In this document: one piece after another, positions 14,116 to 20,329 of the stretch
How the letters are laid out: each line of letters begins with the position of its first letter
Position numbering within the stretch: the first letter of the stretch is position 1
Assembly (NCBI GenBank): GCA_910586275.1
Contig: CAJUIM010000064.1
Coordinates: 1 to 20,329, forward strand
Reading direction: 5' to 3'
Source of the DNA: an uncultured Lachnospiraceae bacterium
GTDB taxonomy: Bacteria; Bacillota; Clostridia; Lachnospirales; Lachnospiraceae
DNA length: 20,329 bases
The notes under the pieces: model-generated
The model's input: only the letters and a program-made list of their open reading frames with translations
What the model was told of the DNA's origin: nothing
Databases searched by the model: none
Translations under genes and position numbers: made by a program

Positions 14116-15117
14116 ATGGCAGTAAGAGTAGCAATTAATGGTTTCGGCCGTATTGGTCGTCTTGCTTTCAGACAGATGTTTGGGGCAGAAGGATACGAAG
14201 TAGTGGCAATCAACGATTTGACAAGCCCTAAGATGTTGGCTCATTTGTTGAAATACGACTCTTCACAGGGCAAATATGCAAAAGCTGACACAGTGACAGC
14301 TGGTGAAGATTCCATTACCGTTGACGGAAAGACTATTACTATCTATAAAGAAGCAGATGCGAACAAACTTCCTTGGGGAGAACTGAAAGTAGATGTTGTT
14401 CTTGAATGTACCGGTTTCTATACATCCAAAGACAAAGCACAGGCTCACATCAATGCCGGCGCTCGTAAGGTTGTTATCTCTGCACCTGCAGGAAATGATC
14501 TTCCTACTATCGTTTTCAATGTTAACCATGAGACATTGAAACCGGAAGATACCATTATTTCCGCTGCATCCTGCACAACAAACTGCTTGGCTCCTATGGC
14601 TAAGGCATTGAATGACTTGGCTGGAATTAAGTCCGGTATCATGAGCACAATCCATGCATATACAGGCGATCAGATGATTCTTGACGGACCTCAGAGGAAA
14701 GGCGATCTGAGAAGAAGCCGTGCAGGCGCTGTCAATATCGTTCCTAACTCCACAGGCGCTGCAAAGGCAATCGGCCTTGTTATCCCTGAACTGAACGGCA
14801 AGCTGATCGGTTCTGCTCAGCGTGTTCCTACACCGACAGGTTCTACCACAATCTTGGTTGCAACGGTTGAAAAATCTGTAACTAAGGAAGAAATCAATGC
14901 AGCTATGAAAGCAGCAGCTACAGAGTCCTTCGGATACAATGAAGATGAAATCGTTTCCTCCGATATCGTAGGAAGTACCTATGGTTCTATCTTTGATGCT
15001 ACACAGACCATGGTTGGCGCTGACAATCTTGTACAGGTTGTTTCTTGGTATGACAATGAGAACTCCTATACAAGCCAGATGGTAAGGACAATCAAATACT
15101 TCTCTGAGTTAGCATAA
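14116..15117 (+). CDS. gap: Glyceraldehyde-3-phosphate dehydrogenase, type I
   Basis: The enzyme oxidises glyceraldehyde 3-phosphate to 1,3-bisphosphoglycerate with phosphate and NAD+ in glycolysis. The 333-residue product has the Rossmann start AINGFGRIGR (6-15), the catalytic C153 in SAASCTTNC, H180 in STIHAYTGDQ, and INDL with D34, which favours NAD over NADP. It ends in WYDNENSYTSQMVR. AGGAGG (14102-14107) lies 8 bases before ATG. The codons are rich in preferred A/T endings, unlike the GC-richer neighbours, as expected for a highly expressed gene. Two candidate promoters and two palindromes lie upstream, and a terminator separates it from pgk. Confidence 0.98.
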   Translation: MAVRVAINGFGRIGRLAFRQMFGAEGYEVVAINDLTSPKMLAHLLKYDSSQGKYAKADTVTAGEDSITVDGKTITIYKEADANKLPWGELKVDVVLECTGFYTSKDKAQAHINAGARKVVISAPAGNDLPTIVFNVNHETLKPEDTIISAASCTTNCLAPMAKALNDLAGIKSGIMSTIHAYTGDQMILDGPQRKGDLRRSRAGAVNIVPNSTGAAKAIGLVIPELNGKLIGSAQRVPTPTGSTTILVATVEKSVTKEEINAAMKAAATESFGYNEDEIVSSDIVGSTYGSIFDATQTMVGADNLVQVVSWYDNENSYTSQMVRTIKYFSELA

Positions 15118-15177
15118 TCTGAGAAGGGTGTCCCGGGCAGCTGAGTGCTGTCCAGAGTAGGCATAAAAAGACCTATC

Positions 15178-15207
15178 AAGGTCCGGTCTTATGGACCGGG
15201 CCTTTTT
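15178..15207 (+). terminator. gap terminator
   Basis: An 11-bp stem with one G-U pair (15178-15188 with 15194-15204, loop TTATG) is followed by Ts to 15207. It could end gap mRNA or partly attenuate read-through into pgk. Confidence 0.9.
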
Positions 15208-15296
15208 GTAAGCCTGCTTTTGGCCGTCCGGGCTGCGGGCAGACGGCCGTAAACAGAAACAGACGTATTGATTATTTTATTATTGGAGGCATAGTC

Positions 15297-16520
15297 ATGG
15301 GGTTAAATAAGAAGTCAGTAGATGATATTAATGTCAGCGGAAAGCGCGTCCTTGTAAGATGCGATTTCAATGTGCCGCTGAAGAACGGTGAAATTACGGA
15401 TGAGACTCGTATTGTAGCGGCGCTTCCTACCATTCAGAAGCTGCTGAAGGATGGCGGAAAAGTGATTCTCTGCTCCCACCTTGGAAAAGTAAAGAACGGC
15501 CCTAACGAAGGCGAGTCTTTGGCGCCGGTTGCCAAGAGGCTTTCCGAAAAACTGGGCAAAGAAGTTAATTTTGTGGCTGATTACAATGTAACAGGCGAAG
15601 CGGCTACGGCAGCGGTAGAGGCTATGAAAGAAGGAGATGTGGTATTGCTTCAGAATACCCGTTTCCGCGGAAAAGAAGAGACAAAGAACGGTGAAGAATT
15701 CAGTAAAGAACTGGCTGACCTTGCGGACGTATATGTATGCGATGCATTCGGATCCTCTCATCGGGCACATGCTTCCGTTGCAGGCGTAACGGATGTAGTG
15801 CGTGCAAAGGGCGGCGAGTGTGCAGTAGGTTACCTGATGCAGAAAGAGATAGATTTCCTCGGGAATGCCGTAGAAAATCCGGTAAGGCCTTTCGTGGCAA
15901 TTTTGGGCGGTGCAAAAGTTGCGGATAAGCTGAATGTTATCAATAACCTTTTGGAGAAATGCGACACGCTCATTATCGGCGGAGGTATGGCATTCACATT
16001 CTTAAAGGCAAAAGGATATGAAATCGGCAATTCTCTGGTAGACGAAGAAAAACTTGACTATTGCAAGGAAATGATGGAGAAAGCGGAGAAATTGGGCAAG
16101 AAACTGCTGCTTCCCGTAGATACCACGATTGCAGCCGGATTCCCCAATCCTATTGATGCGGAAATCGAAGTTTCCATGGTAGATGCAGACAAGATTCCTG
16201 CCGATAAGGAAGGACTTGATATCGGTGAAAAGACAGCGGAATTGTATGCGGAAGCAGTGAAGTCCGCTAAGACCGTTGTTTGGAACGGGCCTATGGGAGT
16301 ATTTGAGAATCCGATTCTTGCAAAAGGCACAATTGCAGTGGCAAAGGCTCTGGCTGAGACAGACGCTACGACAATTATCGGCGGCGGCGACAGCGCGGCA
16401 GCAGTTAACCAGTTAGGGTTTGCCGACAAGATGAGCCATATTTCCACCGGCGGCGGCGCTTCCCTTGAGTTCTTAGAGGGTAAGGAACTGCCGGGCGTGG
16501 TAGCGGCTGACGATAAATAG
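15297..16520 (+). CDS. pgk: Phosphoglycerate kinase
   Basis: The kinase moves phosphate from 1,3-bisphosphoglycerate to ADP, the first ATP-forming step of glycolysis. The 407-residue product is full length, with RCDFNVPLKNGEITDETRI (21-39), SHLGK (60-64), LQNTRFRGKEE (118-128), DAFGSSHRAHAS (149-160), LGGAKVADK (about 204-212), WNGPMGVFEN and the nucleotide-binding GGGDSAAA, ending with STGGGASLEFLEGKELPG. GGAGG (15285-15289) is 7 bases before ATG. No clear promoter is seen in the 90 bases after the gap terminator, so transcription may come from read-through. tpiA follows after a 104-base gap. Confidence 0.98.
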   Translation: MGLNKKSVDDINVSGKRVLVRCDFNVPLKNGEITDETRIVAALPTIQKLLKDGGKVILCSHLGKVKNGPNEGESLAPVAKRLSEKLGKEVNFVADYNVTGEAATAAVEAMKEGDVVLLQNTRFRGKEETKNGEEFSKELADLADVYVCDAFGSSHRAHASVAGVTDVVRAKGGECAVGYLMQKEIDFLGNAVENPVRPFVAILGGAKVADKLNVINNLLEKCDTLIIGGGMAFTFLKAKGYEIGNSLVDEEKLDYCKEMMEKAEKLGKKLLLPVDTTIAAGFPNPIDAEIEVSMVDADKIPADKEGLDIGEKTAELYAEAVKSAKTVVWNGPMGVFENPILAKGTIAVAKALAETDATTIIGGGDSAAAVNQLGFADKMSHISTGGGASLEFLEGKELPGVVAADDK

Positions 16521-16553
16521 TGAATGACTCCGCAGTGCGGGGATATGATTTCC

Positions 16554-16586
16554 GGGGCAGCCGGACGGATATGGGACGGCTGCCTC
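16554..16586 (+). other. pgk-tpiA intergenic hairpin
   Basis: GGCAGCCG (16556-16563) and CGGCTGCC (16577-16584) pair perfectly around a 13-base loop, extendable by two pairs including a G-U. No U-run follows, so it is not a standard terminator; it may stabilise or be a processing site in a pgk-tpiA mRNA. Confidence 0.5.
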
Positions 16587-16624
16587 CGAAGGAAGCAATG
16601 TGAATAAATAAAGGAGAGAAAAAA

Positions 16625-17374
16625 ATGGCCAGAAAGAAAATTATTGCCGGCAACTGGAAGATGAATATGACTCCCAGCGAAGCAGTAGAATTAGTGAATA
16701 CTTTAAAACCGTTGGTAGCAACAGAAGAGGCAGATGTAGTATTCTGTGTGCCTGCCATTGATATTATTCCTGCAATGGAAGCAGCGAAAGGAACGAATAT
16801 CCAGATCGGTGCGGAAAATATGTATTTTGAGGAAAAAGGTGCTTATACGGGAGAAATTTCCCCGAATATGCTTACCGATGCAGGCGTAAAGTATGTAATC
16901 ATCGGCCACTCCGAAAGAAGGGAATATTTTGCGGAAACCGATGAGACGGTGAACAAGAAGGTTCTGAAGGCATTTGAACATAACATTACGCCGATTATCT
17001 GCTGCGGGGAATCGCTGACACAGAGAGAGCAGGGCATTACCATTGACTGGATTCGTCAGCAGATTAAGATTGCATTCCTGGATGTTACGGCAGAGCAGGC
17101 AGCAACGGCAGTTATCGCTTATGAGCCTATCTGGGCAATCGGCACGGGCAAGACAGCGACTACGGAACAGGCGCAGGAAGTATGTAAGGCAATCCGTGAC
17201 TGCATCGGGGAAATCTATGATGATGCAACAGCAGCGGCTATCCGTATCCAGTACGGCGGATCCGTGAATGCGGCAACGGCTCCCGAACTGTTCAGCCAGC
17301 CGGATATTGACGGCGGCTTAGTGGGCGGAGCAGCTTTGAAACCGGATTTTGGCAAGATCGTGAATTATAAATAA
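16625..17374 (+). CDS. tpiA: Triosephosphate isomerase
   Basis: It interconverts dihydroxyacetone phosphate and glyceraldehyde 3-phosphate. The 249-residue product has the active-site residues N10 and K12 in AGNWKMN, H95 in IIGHSERRE and the catalytic base E167 in AYEPIWAIG, followed by loop-6 GTGKTAT and the phosphate-binding QYGGSVN and GGLVGGAAL motifs. Length is normal. AAGGAG (16611-16616) is well placed before ATG. It closes the gap-pgk-tpiA block and is followed by a strong terminator. No pgm or eno gene follows within the window. Confidence 0.98.
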   Translation: MARKKIIAGNWKMNMTPSEAVELVNTLKPLVATEEADVVFCVPAIDIIPAMEAAKGTNIQIGAENMYFEEKGAYTGEISPNMLTDAGVKYVIIGHSERREYFAETDETVNKKVLKAFEHNITPIICCGESLTQREQGITIDWIRQQIKIAFLDVTAEQAATAVIAYEPIWAIGTGKTATTEQAQEVCKAIRDCIGEIYDDATAAAIRIQYGGSVNAATAPELFSQPDIDGGLVGGAALKPDFGKIVNYK

Positions 17375-17394
17375 TAATTAAGAAAAAACAGCAG

Positions 17395-17440
17395 AACAGG
17401 AGTATCAAAGGAAGCAAGATCCTTTGGTGCTCCTGTTTAA
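17395..17440 (+). terminator. tpiA terminator
   Basis: An 18-bp stem with two G-U pairs (17395-17412 with 17420-17437, loop AGCAAGA) is followed by a T-rich stretch. It lies 20 bases after the tpiA stop. Confidence 0.92.
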
Positions 17441-17726
17441 GTTTCCGGTTTATAAAATTAAGAAAATTTCATCGTGGCTTTAATTCGAAAACGTTGATTT
17501 TTTGGCCTGTACAATCGAAAAAGCATTCTGCGTGATTGATCCAGTTATTTGCGCAACGATGTACTAGGGGAGCGGAACTTACGCACCACAGCTTCAAAAA
17601 AAATGGAAAGAAGAGGAAGTGATATAATATGATATAAACCGGAATAATAGATATAGGGCATGGATTTTATCAGGGTGAGGAATCCAAGTGTCCGATTATA
17701 TAAACTTACGGAGGGAGGGAACTGCC
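17441..17726 (+). other. Gene-free region before the small unknown gene
   Basis: Apart from the extended -10 below, I see no gene, repeat or RNA in these 286 bases between the tpiA terminator and the small unknown gene; they are AT-rich with short homopolymer runs. Confidence 0.5.
17620..17628 (+). promoter_or_regulatory. Extended -10 promoter of small unknown gene
   Basis: TGATATAAT is an extended -10 (TG-n-TATAAT) without a good -35. Transcription would start near 17635, about 90 bases before the preferred start codon. Confidence 0.5.
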
Positions 17727-17999
17727 GTGGAAAGCATTCTGTGTGTGGATATTCCGGTGCAGATGATATCATGCACGGATACCAATGGGAAAATAACACC
17801 CATCCGGTTTCGCTTTCAGGATAGGAATGATGAAATCGTAACAATCCATATAGATAAAATTGTTTCCGTCAGTCAGGAGCGCAGTTCCCTTGGAGCGAAT
17901 TTTGTCTGCACTGCCTCCTTATACGGAACGGAGAGGACATTTCGGTTAAGGTATAACTATTATGCGCACGAATGGAGGATGTCCGGGATTGGCGGATAA
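17727..17999 (+). CDS. Small uncharacterised protein next to the YolD/polymerase operon
   Basis: I do not recognise a characterised family. The 90-residue product begins VESILCVDIPVQMISCTDTN and continues with PIRFRFQDRNDE, VTIHIDKIVSV and RTFRLRYNYYAHEWRM. It looks like an all-beta, soluble protein with no signal peptide or membrane span. GTG 17727 is preferred because GGAGGGAGGGA (17710-17720) sits just before it; a GTG at 17688 with a weaker site would add 13 residues. The gene converges with the YolD-like gene, the stops being 9 bases apart with no terminator between, so the two mRNAs overlap. I recall similar small proteins beside Y-family polymerase genes in related clostridia, but that is memory and not shown here. 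Confidence 0.7.
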   Translation: MESILCVDIPVQMISCTDTNGKITPIRFRFQDRNDEIVTIHIDKIVSVSQERSSLGANFVCTASLYGTERTFRLRYNYYAHEWRMSGIGG

Positions 18000-18008
18000 G
18001 AGGGACTG

Positions 18009-18437
18009 TTATTGTATTTCGTCAATGCTTTCCGCAAAGGAACCTCTGATTTCATAAATTTCATGAAAAGGGATGGAAGTTCCGTCTTCCATAATAATCA
18101 GATGTTCTCTCTCATCTACTTTTTTTACAATCCCCGAAACCTGCAGGTAAGAGCCTCCTGCTTTCCGGGAATCGGGAACAAAATAGGTGATGGCAGCTTC
18201 CGGTTTCATGGAGAGATGCTCTCGGATCATCTGAAGCTTTATGTCCAGTTCCTCTTTTTTATTTTCATCCAGTTCCGGTTTTCTTTCGGTCAGCCTGGCT
18301 GTTTCGGCAATGGCGGCTTCATATCCGGTCAGTGCGGCAAACGGCGAAAACTGTGCGGCCCGGTCCGCTGCTGTCATTTGCGGATGTCTGGCGGATACAT
18401 GGTGCGGAAGATGGATGATATCGTCATATTGTCCCAT
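18009..18437 (-). CDS. YolD-like protein
   Basis: YolD-like proteins commonly lie beside Y-family polymerase genes in Firmicutes and have been proposed by comparative genomics as their partners, in the place of UmuD. The 142-residue product has the pattern MGQYDDIIHLPHHVSARHPQM followed by RAAQFSPFAALTGYEAAI, a charged helix (about 46-75), and a beta-rich end with YLQVSGIVKKVDE and GTSIPFHEIYEIRG, the typical C-terminal motif of YolD-like domains. ATG 18437 overlaps the polymerase stop codon (TAATG), so translation is coupled; GGAGG lies about 12 bases ahead. No serine-lysine self-cleavage site like that of UmuD is visible, so any partner role is inferred from position. Confidence 0.85.
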   Translation of the reverse strand: MGQYDDIIHLPHHVSARHPQMTAADRAAQFSPFAALTGYEAAIAETARLTERKPELDENKKEELDIKLQMIREHLSMKPEAAITYFVPDSRKAGGSYLQVSGIVKKVDEREHLIIMEDGTSIPFHEIYEIRGSFAESIDEIQ

Positions 18438-19969
18438 TATGCCTTATGCCCTCCAATCTGTTGATTTCTTTCGATGGCAGTTGCGCCTTTCTCCAGATTC
18501 ATGCCTTTCAGAATAGCATTCTTTCCGTATTTTTTTCTGACGGAAAGAACCGCTTCCTGCATGGCCCGTTCTTTTTTCAAGGCAGCTTCCTCTTTCTGCC
18601 TCTGCTTTTCCAATGCTTCGTAATCCGTGAATAAATCCATCTGTGTAAAAGTTTCCTGTTCTGCTTCTCTGGCTGCGGATTCTTCCGTCAGGCGGTTTGC
18701 CGTAATATTAATCCTGCGGATCAGGAGCCGGTCATCTATAATACGCTCGTAAAGGCTTATGACGGCTTCCATAATCTGCCGGGCGGAGGATGTCCGTTTC
18801 TCAAGGCTGACTGTGCCATGAGCATGTTTCGGAACCTTTTTCCCGTAATGATTTACGGTAACCTCACCTTTGTAGTTTCTGCTGATTTCCGGATTTGCCA
18901 TATTTTCGGAATCATATCCGATGGTAAGCGTTATCTGGTCTGTGACCAACTTCTTTTCGACCAAGTCCCAAATAAGCATATCGGTCATTTCTTTGACAAT
19001 GAGCCTTGCCTTTTCACAGCTGTAAGGGCATTGCAGCACCTGACCGGAACTCAGGCAGTTTGTTTCCGGCTTGTATTGCTTAATCAGATCCAGTGTCACG
19101 GGTTCCCATCCCCATGCGTGGTCAATAAGAAGTTCGGCATTGATTCCGAATAGACGATATAGCAGTTCTTCGTTGTAATAGTTCCGGTCACTGCCTATGG
19201 AGCATCTGGCGATATCCCCCATGGTGAACATTCCGTTTTCGGCTAACCTTTTAGCATAGCCATGGCCAACCCGCCAAAAGTCAGTAATGGGCTTATGATC
19301 CCACAAAAGTTCCCTGTATGTCATCTCATCCAGTTCGGCAATACGGGTTCCGTTTTTATCAGGTTCCACATGCTTTGCCACAATATCCATGGCGACCTTG
19401 CACAAATAAAGGTTTGTGCCGATTCCGGCAGTGGCAGTGATGCCTGTCTGCGTGAAGATATCCTGCATGATTTTCATGGCAAATTCCCTGCCTGTGAGGG
19501 AATACGTTTTTAAGTAGGCAGTGGCATCTATAAATACTTCGTCAATGGAATATACATGAATGTCTTCCGGGGCAACATATTTAAGATAAATTTCATATAT
19601 TTTGGCACTATACTCCATGTAATGTGCCATGCGGGGCTGTGCGATAATATAGGAGACGGAAAATTCCGGATGCTGCCGCAGTTCGTCTGCAAAACAGGAT
19701 TCGCCAAGAAATTTGTGTTCCGGAGCTTGGGCTTTTCGCTGAAGATTCACTTCCCTGACTCTCTGCACGACTTCGAACAGTCTTGCCCGGCCGGAAATGC
19801 CATATGACTTCAGGGCAGGGGATACTGCCAGACAGATTGTTTTTTCCGTCCTTGATGCATCCGCCACAACCAGATTAGTGTTCATGGCATCAAGCTGCCT
19901 TTCCACACATTCCACGGAAGCGTAGAAAGATTTTAAGTCGATGGCAAAATAGATGCGGTTATGCTCCAT
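18437..19969 (-). CDS. Y-family DNA polymerase, UmuC/UvrX-DinB type
   Basis: This is an error-prone polymerase for synthesis across damaged DNA. The 510-residue product has the catalytic D11 in AIDLKSFYASVE and D143-E144 in YSIDEVFID. The Tyr at position 16 is a plausible steric gate. A helix-hairpin-helix region follows (VGHGYAKRLAENG), then the little finger (about 300-430). QMDLF, near residue 433, matches the sliding-clamp binding motif QxxLF. The end YGKNAILKGMNLEKGATAIERNQQIGGHKA is the C-terminal signature of Firmicute UvrX/UmuC-like enzymes. AGGAGGT (19978-19984) is 8 bases before ATG. Compared with DinB (about 350-400 residues) it is longer, with a charged linker before the tail. SOS control is not evident: no LexA box is seen upstream. 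Confidence 0.95.
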   Translation of the reverse strand: MEHNRIYFAIDLKSFYASVECVERQLDAMNTNLVVADASRTEKTICLAVSPALKSYGISGRARLFEVVQRVREVNLQRKAQAPEHKFLGESCFADELRQHPEFSVSYIIAQPRMAHYMEYSAKIYEIYLKYVAPEDIHVYSIDEVFIDATAYLKTYSLTGREFAMKIMQDIFTQTGITATAGIGTNLYLCKVAMDIVAKHVEPDKNGTRIAELDEMTYRELLWDHKPITDFWRVGHGYAKRLAENGMFTMGDIARCSIGSDRNYYNEELLYRLFGINAELLIDHAWGWEPVTLDLIKQYKPETNCLSSGQVLQCPYSCEKARLIVKEMTDMLIWDLVEKKLVTDQITLTIGYDSENMANPEISRNYKGEVTVNHYGKKVPKHAHGTVSLEKRTSSARQIMEAVISLYERIIDDRLLIRRINITANRLTEESAAREAEQETFTQMDLFTDYEALEKQRQKEEAALKKERAMQEAVLSVRKKYGKNAILKGMNLEKGATAIERNQQIGGHKA

Positions 19970-19985
19970 GCTTCATTACCTCCTG

Positions 19986-20025
19986 CTGTCAAAGCCTATC
20001 TCCATATCATTCCCTGTTTTGACAG
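19986..20025 (-). promoter_or_regulatory. Inverted repeat between polymerase promoter and start
   Basis: On the minus strand CTGTCAAA and TTTGACAG (arms at 20018-20025 and 19986-19993) are perfect 8-base inverted arms 24 bases apart, immediately ahead of the ribosome binding site. It could form an mRNA hairpin close to that site or be a protein-binding site. Confidence 0.5.
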
Positions 20026-20029
20026 TTTT

Positions 20030-20059
20030 ATATTATCACAGCTAAGCCAATCTTGCCAA
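20030..20059 (-). promoter_or_regulatory. Probable promoter of polymerase operon
   Basis: On the minus strand TTGGCA (20059-20054), an 18-base spacer, and TAATAT preceded by TGA, an extended -10. Transcription would begin near 20023, so the leader is about 50 bases. Confidence 0.6.
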
Positions 20060-20072
20060 ATGCTTTGTTGCC

Positions 20073-20267
20073 GTTCGTAGGAATGTCATTCCGATAAGAA
20101 CCAGCGGGCTTCAGGAATCCTGTTATGCCCAGAGCCATTCCGATAAGGAGCAGCCGGCACCAGGGATTATGTTATGCCTAGGACCGTTCCGATAAGACGC
20201 CGCCGACCCAGAGATCATGTTATGCCCAGGGCCGTTCCGATAAGGCGCAGCCGGCCTCAGGAATCCT
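20073..20267. repeat. 48-49-base tandem repeat array, about four copies
   Basis: Four imperfect units start at 20073, 20122, 20171 and 20219, with lengths 49, 49, 48 and 49. All share ATTCCGATAAG or GTTCCGATAAG; three share GTTATGCC and most share a form of CAGCCGGC and CAGG. The first unit is the most diverged at its start. No coding or CRISPR-like spacer structure is seen. Confidence 0.85.
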
Positions 20268-20284
20268 GTTTTTTATTCGGACCT

Positions 20285-20329
20285 TCGAAAAACGCCGGCA
20301 CTTAGGCACTGTATTTTAGTGCCTTAGTA
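20285..20329. repeat. Hairpin element, copy 2, cut by window end
   Basis: TCGAAAAACGCCGGCACTTAGG... matches 6414-6458 (TCGAAACAAGCCGGCATTTAGG...), with the shared GGCACTGTAT loop side and AGTGCCT on the right arm. The window ends before the arm is complete. The flank at 20268-20284, read inverted, resembles the sequence after copy 1 (GTCCGAAT, AAAA, GATTCCT). Confidence 0.75.

Noticed and set aside
18012..18464. Plus-strand frames under the YolD and polymerase genes
   Set aside because: Antisense shadows; the minus-strand genes have family motifs and good ribosome binding sites.
20088..20250. CCGATAA in the tandem units as flagellar sigma factor -10 boxes
   Set aside because: The matching TAAA -35 element is absent at about 15 bases upstream in the units, and no motility gene is near.
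20073..20267. CRISPR array
   Set aside because: Units are degenerate along their whole length with no near-identical repeats or distinct spacers, and no cas gene is present.

Overview
The window looks like chromosomal core DNA from a spore-forming member of the Clostridia, most likely Lachnospiraceae or a close relative. The reasons are strong AGGAGG-type ribosome binding sites, consensus sigma-A promoters (several with 17-base spacers), RNase Y instead of RNase E, a stage II sporulation M-like protein, a SpoVB/YkvU-like flippase, a YolD-like protein beside a Y-family polymerase, and the clostridial order recA-recX-rny. I see no tRNA or rRNA gene, no insertion sequence, no transposase and no CRISPR array.

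Left part (1-6373, + strand): recA, with a sigma-A promoter carrying two LexA boxes; recX; then rny, with its own promoter inside the recX 3' end and a long, hairpin-rich leader. After the rny terminator comes a Uma2-family gene with its own promoter, bracketed by two imperfect copies of the terminator's distal half. A Nudix (ADP-ribose pyrophosphatase type) gene and a spoIIM-like gene follow.

Middle (6374-9355, mostly - strand): a 351-base gene-free stretch full of hairpins, including a long hairpin whose relative recurs at the right end of the window. It is followed by a type I DAHP synthase gene (promoter and about 165-base leader) and a SpoVB/YkvU-like MOP flippase gene.

From 9405 (+ strand) runs a sulfur-handling cluster: nifS/iscS cysteine desulfurase, iscU-type scaffold, a deoxyinosine/uracil DNA glycosylase and mnmA. 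The desulfurase can feed both Fe-S assembly and tRNA 2-thiolation; the glycosylase is the odd member. A repeat-rich gap with a 12-base minisatellite separates mnmA from a PHP-type histidinol-phosphatase gene. Next is the lower-glycolysis block gap - terminator - pgk - tpiA - terminator, whose gap promoter region holds two adjacent palindromes.

Right end (17440-20329): a small conserved-looking unknown gene on + converges on a two-gene - strand operon, Y-family DNA polymerase plus YolD-like protein (stop and start overlap by one base). Upstream of the polymerase lie an inverted repeat, a promoter, about four 48-49-base tandem repeats and a truncated copy of the hairpin element.

Most genes are ordinary housekeeping genes. 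The less ordinary signals are the Uma2 insertion scar, the recurring hairpin element, the 49-base repeat array, the gap palindromes, the structured rny leader and the small-protein/YolD/polymerase module. I see no clearly new multi-gene system.
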